Counted from the stretch's first letter, positions 43,366-53,500 are shown. The stretch is DNA of 64,000 nucleotides from Saccharomonospora viridis DSM 43017 (GCF_000023865.1 NC_013159.1:832001-896000), one strand, 5' to 3'. The notes: generated from the sequence alone by a model not told the origin. A program made the numbers and translations.

Positions 43366-46203
43366 TCACTGCTTGCGCCGGGTGGTCAGAGCTCGATCCA
43401 GCACTTGGGCCAGGTGCAGTGAACGGCGCCCGGTGAGCTCCCCGATCTGCGTGCGACAGCTGAACCCGTCGGCGAGCACCAGCGTCTCCGGGCTCGCCGC
43501 CTCCACCTCGGGGACGAGAACGCGCTGGGCGGCCGCGACCGACACCTCGTAGTGTCCGCGTTCGACACCGAAGTTGCCCGCCAGTCCACAACAGCCCGAG
43601 TCGAGCGTGCGGTTGTCCACACCGATCCTGCGCAGCACACGCTCATCGGCGTCGTTGCCCAGCACGGCGTGCTGGTGACAGTGCTGTTGGGTCATGGCAG
43701 GGATGTTGAGCTCGCCGAACTCAACGTCCGGCGCGTGCCGGTCGAGGAACTCGGCCAGCGTCAACACGGGAATCGGAGGGGTGTCGAGCAGGTCGTGCAC
43801 GTCATGGCGCAGCACGGCCAGGCAGCTCGGCTCCAACCCCACGATGGGAGTGCCGGCCTCGATGGGTTCCGTCAACACCCGCAGGGTGTGGCGCAACACC
43901 CGCCGGGCGATGCCGAGCTGGCCCGTGGAGATCCAGGTCAGACCACAGCACACCGTCGAACGCGGCAGGACGACGTCGAACCCGGCGTGTTCGAGCACCC
44001 GGGTGGCGGCCGCACCGATCTCGGGGGCGAAGTAGGTGGTGAAGGTGTCCGGCCACAGCATCACGCGGGGACGGTTGCCGTCGACGCGTCCGGGTTTGCG
44101 CCGCCACGCCTTACGCAGCGTGGTCCGGGCGAAAGTGGGCAGTTGGCGTTCCTCGGCGACACCACCGAGCCGTTTCGCCAGGCTGGCCACAGGGGAGCGG
44201 AGCACTGCGTTGACCACGCCCGGGGCCAGCGAGGCCAGCCGGGCCCACAGCGGTAGGAATCCCAGCGAGTAGTGGCTGGCCGGACGCAGTTTGCCCGCGT
44301 AGTGGTGGTGCAGAAACTCCGCCTTGTACGCCGCCATGTCCACATTGACCGGGCAATCCGACAGGCAGCCCTTGCACGCCAGGCACAAATCGAGCGCGTC
44401 GCGAACCTCGGTCGAATCCCAGCCGTCGGTGATGGTCTCGCCGCGCATCATCTCGAACAGCAGGCGCGCCCGGCCGCGGGTGGAGTGCTCCTCGCGGCGC
44501 GTGACCATGTAGCTCGGGCACATGACGCCGGTGGACGTGTCGACGCATTTGCCCACGCCCACGCACCGGCGGGTCGCGGTGGCGAGGCTGCCGCCGTCGT
44601 GCGGATACCGCAACGTGATCGGTAGGTCCCGTATCGGCCCGGAGAAGCGCAGGTCCGCGTCGAGCGGGCGGGGACGCACGAGATTTCCCGGGTTCAACAG
44701 GTTGTCCGGGTCCCAGATCGCTTTGAACGCTTCGAACAGGCGCAGTACCTCCGGCGGATACATGCGTGGCAGCAGTTCGGCTCGGGCCTGCCCGTCGCCG
44801 TGTTCACCGGACAGCGAACCACCGTGGGCGACGACGAGGTCGGCGGCGTCGGTGAGGAACCGCCGGAACGTGCGGACCCCCTCCTCGCTGAGGAGGTCGA
44901 AATCGATGCGCACGTGTACGCAGCCTTCGCCGAAATGGCCGTACGGCACGCCGCGGAGACCGTAGGAGGCGAGCAGGGCACGGAAACCGCGCAGGTAGGA
45001 ACCGAGCCGTTTCGGGTCCACGGCGGCGTCCTCCCAGCCCGGCCACGCCTCGGAACCGTCGGCCATCCGCGTGGCGATGCCCGCCGCGGACTCACGGATG
45101 GACCACAGTTGCCGTTGCTGCGCCGGTTCGACAGCCACGGAGGTGGTGGCGTCGGTTTCGCGGGCGAGCGCCTCCGCCACGTCCTCCGCCCGACGCCGTG
45201 CATCGGTGGGGTCGTCGCCACCGACCTCGATGAACAACCACCCGCGCCCTTCGGGAAGCGCGTCGAGCGCGGCGGGACGGCGCCCTCGCACGAGCATGGC
45301 CTCGATGAGGTCGGCGCCCATCCCCTCCACCGTGAGGGGTCGGTGCGGCAGGACCGACGGGACGGCGTCGGCGGCGGCGACGTCGTCGGCGAAACCGGCC
45401 ACCACGAGCGCCCTGGCGGCGGGAGCGGGAACGAGTCGCACGGTGGCCTCGAGCAGCAGGACGCACGTGCCCTCCGTGCCCACGAGTGCCCGCGCGACGT
45501 CGAAGCCGTTCTCCGGCAGCAGGGCGTCGAGCGCATAGCCGGACACCCGCCTGGGCAGATCGGGGAACGCGGTCCGCAGTACGGCCAGGTTGCGTTGTGC
45601 CAGTCGCCGCAGCTTTTCGCGGATGCGCGACACCCGGTCGGCGGGTTGTCCGGTGAGTTCTCCCCCGGGGCCGACCGTCAGTCGGGTTCCGTCCCCTGTG
45701 AGCACCTCCAACGACACCACGTTGTCGGCCGTGCGTCCCCACGCCACCGAGTGCGGTCCGCACGCGTCGTTGCCGATCATGCCGCCCAGGGTGCATCGGC
45801 TGTGGGTGGAGGGGTCGGGGCCGAACGTCAGCCCGTGTTTCGCGGCGGCCGCGCGCAGGGTGTCGAGGACGACTCCGGGTTGCACCCGGGCGATCCGCCG
45901 CTCGGGGTCGACCTCCAGCACCTTGTTGAGGTGGCGGCTGTAGTCGAGCACGACCCCCTCACCGAGGGCCTGACCGCCGATACCGGTGCCCGCTCCCCGC
46001 GCCGTCACGGGAACCCCGTGGGCACGGCACACCCGCAGGGTGGCGGCCACGTCCTCGGTCGTGCGGGGGAACACCACGACCCGCGGCACGTGTCGGTAGT
46101 TCGACGCGTCCATGCTGAACATCGCGCGTGCGGTCGTGCTGTCGTCCACTTCGCCCGACACGGCGCGCGCGAGGTCCTCGGCGAGCGTCGTCACGGGGAT
46201 CAC
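43366..46203 (-). CDS. FAD- and Fe-S-binding D-2-hydroxyacid dehydrogenase (GlcD-GlcF fusion type)
   Basis: A 945-residue fusion like YdiJ-type D-2-hydroxyglutarate or D-lactate dehydrogenases. The N-terminal FAD_binding_4 domain has TARGAGTGIGGQAL and GGMIGNDACGPHS, followed by an FAD-oxidase C domain up to about residue 560. Two [4Fe-4S] motifs come next (CVGVGKCVDTSTGVMCPS and CLACKGCLSDCPV), then two CCG domains (CCGLTWISTGQL, GCCGLAGNFG). Start GTG 46203 overlaps the preceding stop; GTG 46194 is an alternative. It is co-transcribed with the transhydrogenase gene and donates electrons to the respiratory chain. Confidence 0.9.
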   Translation of the reverse strand: MIPVTTLAEDLARAVSGEVDDSTTARAMFSMDASNYRHVPRVVVFPRTTEDVAATLRVCRAHGVPVTARGAGTGIGGQALGEGVVLDYSRHLNKVLEVDPERRIARVQPGVVLDTLRAAAAKHGLTFGPDPSTHSRCTLGGMIGNDACGPHSVAWGRTADNVVSLEVLTGDGTRLTVGPGGELTGQPADRVSRIREKLRRLAQRNLAVLRTAFPDLPRRVSGYALDALLPENGFDVARALVGTEGTCVLLLEATVRLVPAPAARALVVAGFADDVAAADAVPSVLPHRPLTVEGMGADLIEAMLVRGRRPAALDALPEGRGWLFIEVGGDDPTDARRRAEDVAEALARETDATTSVAVEPAQQRQLWSIRESAAGIATRMADGSEAWPGWEDAAVDPKRLGSYLRGFRALLASYGLRGVPYGHFGEGCVHVRIDFDLLSEEGVRTFRRFLTDAADLVVAHGGSLSGEHGDGQARAELLPRMYPPEVLRLFEAFKAIWDPDNLLNPGNLVRPRPLDADLRFSGPIRDLPITLRYPHDGGSLATATRRCVGVGKCVDTSTGVMCPSYMVTRREEHSTRGRARLLFEMMRGETITDGWDSTEVRDALDLCLACKGCLSDCPVNVDMAAYKAEFLHHHYAGKLRPASHYSLGFLPLWARLASLAPGVVNAVLRSPVASLAKRLGGVAEERQLPTFARTTLRKAWRRKPGRVDGNRPRVMLWPDTFTTYFAPEIGAAATRVLEHAGFDVVLPRSTVCCGLTWISTGQLGIARRVLRHTLRVLTEPIEAGTPIVGLEPSCLAVLRHDVHDLLDTPPIPVLTLAEFLDRHAPDVEFGELNIPAMTQQHCHQHAVLGNDADERVLRRIGVDNRTLDSGCCGLAGNFGVERGHYEVSVAAAQRVLVPEVEAASPETLVLADGFSCRTQIGELTGRRSLHLAQVLDRALTTRRKQ

Positions 46204-47477
46204 CAGTTCTCGAGGGAGTCGAGGAGGATCGCTTCGAGGTCGTGCTCCCGTACCGGACGGGGGGAGATGGTCAGCAGGCGCTGTTGCTTCATGGCCCCCT
46301 CCACCAGATCGGGCACGTCCGAAGTGTCGTAGCCGACACCGCCGAGCCCGTTGGGCAAGCCGATGTCCCGCATGAGCGAGGCTAACGCGGATGGCAGCTG
46401 TTCGCGCGGGTCGCGTTGCTCGGGCAGCGTCGGGGCGAGGATGCGCGCGGCGTGCAGGTGCTTGTCGGGATCGGTGGGGAAGGTGAACCGGAAGGCAGCG
46501 GGCGCGGTCAGGGCGACCGACTCGCCGTGCGGTACGAGCGGCTCCTCCTGCGGATAGTCGGCGGGGCGGTAGTCGCGTACCCGCCCCGCGATCGGATAGG
46601 CGCACGCGTGTGGGATGTGCACGCCCGCGTTGCCGAATCCCATCCCGGCGAACGTGGCGGCCAGCATCATGTCCGTACGCGCCTCCAGGTCACCGCCGTT
46701 GAGCACGGCCTTGCGGAAGGATCGCGCGAGCAGGTGGAGGGCTTTTTCGGTCCAGGTGTCCGAAATGGGGTTGGCACCGTTGTAGGCGACCCGGCTCTCG
46801 GGGGTGTGTCGGGAGAAGGAGTGGAACGGTTTGGCGGTGTAGGACTCCAGGGCGTGGCAGAGCACGTCCATACCACTGGCGGCCGTGACGCGGGGCGGCA
46901 TCGACAGGGTGAGTAGCGGGTCGATGACGGCCATGGTCGGCCTCAGCGCGGGGTGACTGATGCCGGACTTCACCTTGAGCTCGAGGAAGTCCATGATGCA
47001 CACCGGTGTGGTCTCGGACCCTGTTCCCGCGGTGGTGGGCACGGCGACGAGGGGCTTGAGCGGCCCGGGCGGGGCCTTCGCCGCGCCGATGGGCTTGTTG
47101 ACGTAGTCGAACAGGTCCGCCGGGTAGGTGGTGAGCAGGTTGACCGCCTTGGCCGTGTCGATGGCCGAACCCCCGCCCACTCCGACGAAGCCGTCCCACT
47201 CGGACTGACGGGCGAATTCGACGGCGGCGAGGACGCTGGCGTCGGTCGGTTCGACGTGTACGCCGTCGTAGATCTCGACGGTGAGTCCGGCGGCCTTGGC
47301 GGCGTCGGCGATCCGCTGGGGGACTCCGGTGGCCGCGATACCGGGGTCGGTGATGAGCAACACCCGCCGGATGTCCTGTTGGGCGAGGTCGTAACCGATC
47401 TCATCGACGGCCCCGGCTCCGAACTTCAGCGGGGTCGCGCCCCAGGTGAACACGGTTTCATGCACATAGACGGTCAT
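46200..47477 (-). CDS. Hydroxyacid-oxoacid transhydrogenase, iron-containing ADH family
   Basis: A 425-residue type III alcohol dehydrogenase. GVGGGSAIDTAKAVN binds NAD, and the metal ligands lie in DVLCHALESY and HIPHACAYPIAG. The C-terminal HGESVALTAPAAFRF and LPEQRDPREQLPSAL match ADHFE1-type hydroxyacid-oxoacid transhydrogenases, which convert 4-hydroxybutyrate plus 2-oxoglutarate to succinic semialdehyde plus D-2-hydroxyglutarate. The neighbouring dehydrogenase would recycle that D-2-hydroxyglutarate, giving a coherent two-gene pathway. A perfect palindrome lies 36 bases upstream of the ATG. Confidence 0.87.
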   Translation of the reverse strand: MTVYVHETVFTWGATPLKFGAGAVDEIGYDLAQQDIRRVLLITDPGIAATGVPQRIADAAKAAGLTVEIYDGVHVEPTDASVLAAVEFARQSEWDGFVGVGGGSAIDTAKAVNLLTTYPADLFDYVNKPIGAAKAPPGPLKPLVAVPTTAGTGSETTPVCIMDFLELKVKSGISHPALRPTMAVIDPLLTLSMPPRVTAASGMDVLCHALESYTAKPFHSFSRHTPESRVAYNGANPISDTWTEKALHLLARSFRKAVLNGGDLEARTDMMLAATFAGMGFGNAGVHIPHACAYPIAGRVRDYRPADYPQEEPLVPHGESVALTAPAAFRFTFPTDPDKHLHAARILAPTLPEQRDPREQLPSALASLMRDIGLPNGLGGVGYDTSDVPDLVEGAMKQQRLLTISPRPVREHDLEAILLDSLENW

Positions 47478-47512
47478 GGACCCTCCCCGGTGAGCGGTCA
47501 GCAGGACCCCGA

Positions 47513-47535
47513 GAGTGGCATGTCACATGCCACTC
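47513..47535. promoter_or_regulatory. 23-bp perfect palindrome, probable GntR operator
   Basis: Arms GAGTGGCATGT (47513-47523) and ACATGCCACTC (47525-47535) are exactly complementary around a single C at 47524. The site lies 36-58 bases upstream of the transhydrogenase start and between it and the GntR gene stop (47597). FadR-subfamily GntR proteins bind short palindromes of this size, so this is the best candidate for the operator of the adjacent regulator. Confidence 0.72.
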
Positions 47536-47596
47536 GTCAAGGTGGTGTTCCGGACGAACGCCGCACGGACTCGGCGCACCACCGTGGTGGATGCGC

Positions 47597-48304
47597 TCAG
47601 CCCGACAACCGGGTCCAGTCGTAGGACACGAAAGACACGGGTTCGCCGGCCTCGGCGGACTCCTGCGCGATGAGCAGCTGGGCGGTGGTGAGCAGATGCC
47701 GTCGCATGGCCTCGGCCGCCTCCGTGGGCTTGCCCTGCTCGACGAACGCGGCGATCTTTTCGTGTTCGGCGAGGATGTCGTCCAATCCCCGGCTTCGGTC
47801 CACAGTGGAAGTTCCGCGCAGGAACACCATGTCCCGCAACGAATCGACGTAGCGGGCCAGCCGCAAATTGCCCGACGCGACGTTGATGGCCTCGTGGAAC
47901 CGTCGATCGGCGGCCATGAACTCGGCCTCGTCGCGGGCCTCGGCCGCCCGCCGCATGGCGCCGAGGTGGGTGTGCAGATCGGTCACCAACCCCGGCGTGC
48001 CCTGACTGGTCGCCCGGAACGTGGCGGGCACCTCCAGCAGCAGCCGGATCGCGAAGATCTCCTCCAGATCGTGCAGCGACGTCTGCAACACGCGGATGCC
48101 CCGGTTGCGTTCGAACCGCACCATGCCCCGTTCGGCCAACTGGATGAGCGCTTCCCGTACGGGCGTGCGCGACACCCCGAGCCGGGCGGCGAGGTCATGC
48201 ACCGAGTACAGGGTCCCCGGCACGAGTTCCCCGCTGACGATCGCGCCCCTCAACTCGTCGAGAATGGCCTTCGCGAGATTCCGGTCGGTGTCGATCTGCC
48301 GCAT
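47597..48304 (-). CDS. GntR-family regulator, FadR/FCD subfamily
   Basis: A 235-residue regulator. The N-terminal winged helix is AILDELRGAIVSGELVPGTLYSVHDLAARLGVSRTPVREALIQL, and the C-terminal all-helical FCD domain has metal-binding-type residues in EFMAADRRFHEAI and DILAEHEKI. FCD members sense small organic acids and usually repress neighbouring catabolic genes. Placement ahead of the transhydrogenase and hydroxyacid dehydrogenase genes, with a perfect palindrome in between, makes a hydroxy- or oxoacid the likely effector. Confidence 0.92.
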   Translation of the reverse strand: MRQIDTDRNLAKAILDELRGAIVSGELVPGTLYSVHDLAARLGVSRTPVREALIQLAERGMVRFERNRGIRVLQTSLHDLEEIFAIRLLLEVPATFRATSQGTPGLVTDLHTHLGAMRRAAEARDEAEFMAADRRFHEAINVASGNLRLARYVDSLRDMVFLRGTSTVDRSRGLDDILAEHEKIAAFVEQGKPTEAAEAMRRHLLTTAQLLIAQESAEAGEPVSFVSYDWTRLSG

Positions 48305-48533
48305 CCGTCCATCTTCCCATGTCGCATCGCCGACCCGGTGCGATTCACCTCATCTTCGCCCGAACCACAACCGCGCCGACTCCTCGGAGGACGGTCGTCC
48401 GGGCACGGACATTCAGCGAGACGACCACGAAGGGGCGGGGAGCTGTGCCGCGGCGGGAAGTTCGTGCGGCGGGCTCGGCGAGGAGCGGTCATGGCCGGAC
48501 AACCCACGGCGACCCGAGCGGACGGCTGTGGAA

Positions 48534-49535
48534 TTACGTACCACGGCCGGTGGCGAAGACACCGTTCTCGGTCACCACGGCCGTCAACAGTGCCACCGGT
48601 GTGACGTCGAAGGCGGGGTTGAACACGGCCGAGCCCTCCGGCGCGACGGGCACACCGGCCAGCTGCGTGACCTCCTCGGCCGCGCGTTCCTCGATGACGA
48701 TGCCCCCGCCGTCCGGCAGTGAACGGTCCAGAGTGGATTCCGTGGCGACGACGACGAAGGGGATGTCGTGGTGAGCGGCGGCCACGGCCAGGCCATAGGT
48801 GCCGATCTTGTTGGCGGTGTCCCCGTTCGCGGCCACTCGGTCGGCGCCGACCACCACGCAGTCCACCATGCCACGTGCCATCGCCGCCGCCGCTGCGCCG
48901 TCGGGCAGCACCCGGTGGGGGATGCCCTCGTCGGCGAGCTCCCACGCGGTGAGCCGCGAACCCTGCAGCAGTGGTCGGGTCTCGTCGACCAGCACCTGGT
49001 CGATCCGACCGTCGGCGTGCAGGTGCCGGACGGTGCCCAGGGCCGTGCCCCACGCGACCGTGGCCAGGCGCCCGGTGTTGCAGTGGGTCAGCACGCGCAG
49101 CGGACGTGGGGGACACCGCCGCAGCAAAAGCTCGGCGGCGTGCCGGGAAGCGGCGCGGTTGACGCGTTCGTCCTCGTCGAGTACGGCCAGCGCGTCGGTG
49201 AGCACCGCGTCGGCCCCTTGCGGGAGGGCGGCCAGCGCTCGCTCCACGCCGTAGCGCAGGTTCACCGCCGTGGGACGGGCATGGGCGAGTCGCTCGGCCT
49301 CGGCGCGAACGGCGGCCAGTGCCGATTCCGAATCCGTGCCGTGTCGCCGGGCGGACAGCGCCACGCCCAGCGCTCCGGCGGCGCCGAGCGCGGGAGCACC
49401 TCGCACGGCCAACCGGCGGATCGCCTCGATGAGCTCGTCCACCGTCTCCAACCGCAGCGTGCGGAAGGTCTCCGGCAGCGCGGTCTGGTCGATGATCACC
49501 ACCGCGTCGCCGTCCCAGTCGATCGTTCTCGCCAC
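48534..49535 (-). CDS. mtnA: S-methyl-5-thioribose-1-phosphate isomerase
   Basis: A 333-residue member of the eIF2B-related isomerase family. It has RGAPALGAAGALGVALSAR near the N-terminus, ILTHCNTGRLAT-like LTHCNTGRLATVAWGTALG with the catalytic cysteine, and DRVAANGDTANKIGTYGLAV carrying the catalytic aspartate. It interconverts methylthioribose-1-P and methylthioribulose-1-P in methionine salvage. None of the later salvage genes (mtnBCDE) is in the window, so the product may enter another route. It is divergent from the MFS transporter gene. Confidence 0.93.
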   Translation of the reverse strand: MARTIDWDGDAVVIIDQTALPETFRTLRLETVDELIEAIRRLAVRGAPALGAAGALGVALSARRHGTDSESALAAVRAEAERLAHARPTAVNLRYGVERALAALPQGADAVLTDALAVLDEDERVNRAASRHAAELLLRRCPPRPLRVLTHCNTGRLATVAWGTALGTVRHLHADGRIDQVLVDETRPLLQGSRLTAWELADEGIPHRVLPDGAAAAAMARGMVDCVVVGADRVAANGDTANKIGTYGLAVAAAHHDIPFVVVATESTLDRSLPDGGGIVIEERAAEEVTQLAGVPVAPEGSAVFNPAFDVTPVALLTAVVTENGVFATGRGT

Positions 49536-49626
49536 GACGCCATTCTGGCGCGCCGAGCCGATCCCGTCACACGGCGTCGATTCTCACTGGACCTCCAGTT
49601 CGGTCGAGGATGCAGGCTTTCACCCC

Positions 49627-51042
49627 GTGACACACATCGAACAGCGGCGTCGTAGCGTGCTGTGGAGCCCCGAGCGCCGGCGTACCACGGCCGGACTGCT
49701 GCTCGTCATCACCTTGCTCGCGTTCGAGAGCATGGGCGTGGCCACGGCGATGCCCACCATGGTCGCCGACCTGGACGGTGGCGCCCTCTACTCGTGGCCG
49801 TTCACCGCGTTCCTCGTCGCCAGCGTGGCCGCCACCGTGCTGTCCGGCAGGGTGTGCGACCGCCGGGGTCCGACGTGGTCGTTGTTGTCCGGGCCGTGGT
49901 TCTTCCTCGCGGGCCTGGTGGTCGCCGGCACGGCTCCGACCATGACGATGCTGCTGGTGGGGCGGGCGTTGCAGGGGTTCGGCACCGGAACCCTCATGGT
50001 GGCGACGTCCCTGCTCATCGCATTGGTGTACGACGACCGGGAACGTCCTGTCATCTACGCGGCGAACGCGGCGGCGTGGGTGTTACCCGCCATCGTGGGG
50101 CCGTCGATCGCGGGGCTGGTCACCGAGACCGTGGGGTGGCGGTGGGTGTTCCTCGGTCTCATCCCGTTGCTGTTGCTGGGCATGGGGTTGCTCGTCCCCG
50201 TGGTGCGGGGCCTGCCCGAACACACCCCGGACCCGGCCGGGCGGCGGGCGGGCATCCCCTCGGCGGTGGCGGCGGCGCTGGCCACCGCGGCCCTGATGTG
50301 GGCGGCCCAGCATCCGTCCGCGATCGCCCTCGCCTACGGTGGCGTCGCCTTCGTGGTCGTGGCGGTGTCGCTGCGTCGACTGCTGCCCACGGGCACGCTC
50401 ACCGGTCGTTCCGGGCTGCCGACCGTGGTGCTGTGTCGCGCGTTGTTGGCCGGGGCGTTCGCCGGGTTCGAGTCGTATCTGCCGCTGACGTTGTCACAGG
50501 TGCACGGCTACAGCCCCGCACTGGCGGGGCTGCCGTTGACCGTCGGTGCGTTGAGTTGGTCGGCCGCCTCGGCGTTCCAGGGCCGGAACCCCGACTGGAG
50601 CAGGTCGGCCCTGCTACGGGCGGCGTTCGTGTTCGTGGCCGTGGGCCTGGTGTTGTTCGCCGTCGTGGCCTGGAGCGGCGCGCCGGGGTGGGTGGCCTTC
50701 GCCGCGTCGGCGTGTGGAGGCGCGGGGATGGGGCTCGGGATGCCGTCGTTGTCGGTGTTGCTCCTGCGCCTGTCCCCGGTGGCCGAACGGGGCTTCAACA
50801 CCTCGGCCATGCAGTTGGGCGATTGGATCACCTCGGCGCTCACGATCGGCGCGGGCGGGGTGTTGCTCGGCGTGCTGGGAGGGGCTCGGGAACCCTCGGC
50901 GGCCGTGGCGGTACTGGCCGTGACGCTCGCGACGGTGTCCGTGCTGGGGGTCGTGCTCGCCGCCAGGGGACTGGGAGCCGACACCGTGTCGTCCGCGTCG
51001 TCCGCGACCGTCCGTGACCACCGTGGGGAGGCATCGGAGTGA
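49627..51042 (+). CDS. MFS transporter
   Basis: A 471-residue polytopic permease of the major facilitator superfamily with about 12-14 helices. The loop motif between helices 2 and 3 appears as SGRVCDRRGPTWSL, and GRALQGFGTGTLMVATSLLIALVYDDRERP matches the drug:H+ antiporter motif region; WRWVFLGLIPLLLL is the usual antiporter segment. The start is GTG 49627; the frame extends upstream antisense to mtnA without meaning. The substrate is unknown and efflux is likely. Confidence 0.9.
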   Translation: MTHIEQRRRSVLWSPERRRTTAGLLLVITLLAFESMGVATAMPTMVADLDGGALYSWPFTAFLVASVAATVLSGRVCDRRGPTWSLLSGPWFFLAGLVVAGTAPTMTMLLVGRALQGFGTGTLMVATSLLIALVYDDRERPVIYAANAAAWVLPAIVGPSIAGLVTETVGWRWVFLGLIPLLLLGMGLLVPVVRGLPEHTPDPAGRRAGIPSAVAAALATAALMWAAQHPSAIALAYGGVAFVVVAVSLRRLLPTGTLTGRSGLPTVVLCRALLAGAFAGFESYLPLTLSQVHGYSPALAGLPLTVGALSWSAASAFQGRNPDWSRSALLRAAFVFVAVGLVLFAVVAWSGAPGWVAFAASACGGAGMGLGMPSLSVLLLRLSPVAERGFNTSAMQLGDWITSALTIGAGGVLLGVLGGAREPSAAVAVLAVTLATVSVLGVVLAARGLGADTVSSASSATVRDHRGEASE

Positions 51043-51154
51043 GGCGTGAGGGGTGTCCGGAAGGGGGCCGAGAGGTGTCGTGAGGGGCGTGTGGAGAGGT
51101 CGCCCGAGAGGTGCCGCAGCCACGGTCCTCGCCCGCGACTACCCTTAAGGGGCG

Positions 51155-52351
51155 ATGACCTATCTCGATCACGCGGCCACCACTCCGATGGTGCCGGAGG
51201 CCCTCGAGGCCATGACCGAAGCGTTGTCCACGCTGGGCAACGCCTCGTCGCTACATTCCTCGGGCCGTAGGGCCAGGCGCGTGGTGGAGGAGGCTCGCGA
51301 GTCCGTCGCCGAGGCGACGGGGGCACGCCCCTCGGAAGTGATCTTCACGGCAGGGGGGACGGAAAGCAACAACCTCGCCGTGAAGGGCATGTTCTGGGCG
51401 CGTCGGCGAAGCGATCCTCGTCGCCGCCGAGTGCTTGCCGGCTCGGTGGAACACCACGCGGTGCTGGACGCCGTGCAGTGGCTCGCCGACCACGAGGGCG
51501 CCGAGGTGACCTGGCTGCAGGTCGACCAACACGGTCAGGTCCGGCCCGAGGTGCTGCGGGCCGCGATCGAGGAGAACCCCGACGACGTGGCGCTCGCCAC
51601 GGTGATGTGGGCCAACAACGAGGTCGGCACGATCAACCCGCTGCCCGAGTTGGCCGCCGTGTGCGCCGAGTACGACATCCCCGTGCACACCGACGCGGTG
51701 CAGGCCATAGGTGCGGTGGACGTCGACTTCGGGTCCAGTGGTGCCGGTGCCCTGGCCCTCACCGGGCACAAGCTCGGCGGTCCGTACGGGGCCGGGGTGT
51801 TGTTGCTGGGACGGGACACCCCGTGCGTGCCGTTGCTGCACGGCGGTGGTCAGGAACGGGACGTCCGTTCGGGCACACTCGACGTGCCGAGTATCCACGC
51901 GTTGGCCACGGCCGTGCGGATCAGCGTGCAGCGCCGTCGCGAGCACGTCGAACGACTCACCAAGCTCCGCAACGACCTCGTCGCGGCCGTGCGTGCCGAG
52001 GTGCCCGACGTGGTGCTCAACGGTCCCCCGCAGGACTCCGACGACCGGCTGCCCGGCATCGCGCACCTCACGTTCCCGGGCTGCGCGGGTGACAGCCTGC
52101 TGATGTTGCTCGACGCCAAGGGCATCGAATGTTCCACCGGCTCGGCCTGCACCGCCGGAGTGGCCGAACCGAGTCACGTGTTGCTCGCGATGGGTGCCGA
52201 CGCGGCGTCGGCCCGTAGTTCGCTGCGATTCTCGTTGGGGCACACGTCCACCCAGGCTGACATCGACGCATTGGCCGCCGAGATCGGCGGTGTGGTCGCC
52301 CGCGCGCGTCAGGCAGGCCTGTCCGGCATGCGCAAGAGCCGAACTGAGTAG
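51155..52351 (+). CDS. Cysteine desulfurase (IscS/NifS class)
   Basis: A 398-residue PLP enzyme that takes sulfur from cysteine. It begins at the conserved YLDHAATTP. The PLP lysine is in [10 protein letters not shown], and the persulfide cysteine is in [28 protein letters not shown] holds the PLP-stacking part. The gene lies 12 bases upstream of mnmA, so its persulfide is most likely delivered to tRNA 2-thiouridine synthesis and perhaps Fe-S assembly. Confidence 0.94.
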   Translation: MTYLDHAATTPMVPEALEAMTEALSTLGNASSLHSSGRRARRVVEEARESVAEATGARPSEVIFTAGGTESNNLAVKGMFWARRRSDPRRRRVLAGSVEHHAVLDAVQWLADHEGAEVTWLQVDQHGQVRPEVLRAAIEENPDDVALATVMWANNEVGTINPLPELAAVCAEYDIPVHTDAVQAIGAVDVDFGSSGAGALALTGHKLGGPYGAGVLLLGRDTPCVPLLHGGGQERDVRSGTLDVPSIHALATAVRISVQRRREHVERLTKLRNDLVAAVRAEVPDVVLNGPPQDSDDRLPGIAHLTFPGCAGDSLLMLLDAKGIECSTGSACTAGVAEPSHVLLAMGADAASARSSLRFSLGHTSTQADIDALAAEIGGVVARARQAGLSGMRKSRTE

Positions 52352-52363
52352 GAGGTGTAGGCG

Positions 52364-53455
52364 GTGCGGGTATTGGCCGCGATGAGCGGGGGAGTGGACT
52401 CGGCGGTCGCCGCCGCCAGGGCCGTCGACGCGGGCCACGACGTGGTCGGTGTGCATCTGGCGTTGTCGGCCAAGCCCGGCACGCTGCGCACGGGTTCCCG
52501 GGGCTGCTGTTCCCTCGAGGATTCCAACGACGCGCGGCGGGCCGCCGACATCCTCGGCATCCCGTTCTACGTGTGGGACTTCGCCGAGCGGTTCACCGAG
52601 GAGGTCGTGGAGACCTTCATCGGCGAGTACGCCGCGGGCCGCACCCCCAACCCGTGCGTCACCTGCAACGAGAAGATCAAGTTCGAGGCGTTGCTGGAGA
52701 AGGCGGTGGCGCTGGGGTTCGACGCCGTGTGCACCGGGCACTACGCCCGGCTTTCCGTGGTGGACGGCGTTCCCGAACTGCGCCGCAGCGCCGATGAGAG
52801 CAAGGACCAGTCGTACGTGCTCGCGTCGCTGAAGCCGGAACAGCTGCGACACGCGATGTTCCCGCTCGGGGATTCCCGCAAGCCGGAGGTGCGCGCCGAG
52901 GCCGCCGAGCGAGGACTGCCCGTGGCGCGGAAGCCGGACAGCCACGACATCTGCTTCATCCCCGACGGCGACACCAAGGCCTTCCTGGAGAAGCGCCTCG
53001 GACAACGTCCCGGTGACCTCGTGGACGCCGAGACGGGAGCCGTGCTCGGCAGGCACACGGGGGTGCACGGGTTCACCATCGGGCAGCGCAAGGGACTCGG
53101 CATCGACGCGCCCGCGCCGGACGGCAAACCGCGTTACGTACTCGCCTTAGAACCGGTGTCCGGCACCGTGAAGGTCGGCTCGGGGGACAAGCTCGCGGTG
53201 AACCGAATCGAGGGTGAGCGGCCCATCTGGCCGAGCGAGCGCCCCTTGGCCGGGCCCACCGAGTGCGTGGCCCAGGTCCGTGCTCACGGCGGCACGGCGC
53301 CGGCGGTGGCGGAGGTCGTCGACGACCGGGTGGTGGTGCACTTGCGCGAACCGTTGCGCGGTGTGGCGCCGGGGCAGGTCGTGGTGCTGTACCGGGAGGA
53401 CGCCGAGGCGGGCGACGTCGTGTTGGGCAGCGCGAAGATCGCCGCCACGGCGTGA
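52364..53455 (+). CDS. mnmA: tRNA-specific 2-thiouridylase
   Basis: A 363-residue enzyme that thiolates U34 of Lys, Glu and Gln tRNAs. The PP-loop is [16 protein letters not shown]. The two catalytic cysteines are in [12 protein letters not shown] and [15 protein letters not shown], and the C-terminal beta-barrel contains [10 protein letters not shown]. Start GTG 52364 has AGGAGGTG upstream. The adjacent cysteine desulfurase is the natural sulfur donor. A perfect terminator hairpin follows. Confidence 0.95.
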   Translation: MRVLAAMSGGVDSAVAAARAVDAGHDVVGVHLALSAKPGTLRTGSRGCCSLEDSNDARRAADILGIPFYVWDFAERFTEEVVETFIGEYAAGRTPNPCVTCNEKIKFEALLEKAVALGFDAVCTGHYARLSVVDGVPELRRSADESKDQSYVLASLKPEQLRHAMFPLGDSRKPEVRAEAAERGLPVARKPDSHDICFIPDGDTKAFLEKRLGQRPGDLVDAETGAVLGRHTGVHGFTIGQRKGLGIDAPAPDGKPRYVLALEPVSGTVKVGSGDKLAVNRIEGERPIWPSERPLAGPTECVAQVRAHGGTAPAVAEVVDDRVVVHLREPLRGVAPGQVVVLYREDAEAGDVVLGSAKIAATA

Positions 53456-53466
53456 CGGACGTGTCG

Positions 53467-53500
53467 GTCACGAACCACCGTACGGTGGGGTTTTCGTGAC
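53467..53500 (+). terminator. Rho-independent-type terminator after mnmA
   Basis: Outer arms GTCACGAA (53467-53474) and TTCGTGAC (53493-53500) and inner arms CCACC (53475-53479) and GGTGG (53484-53488) are all perfectly paired, with loop GTAC and a GGTT bulge. It includes a TTTT run on the descending side. It lies 12 bases past the mnmA stop. Confidence 0.75.
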
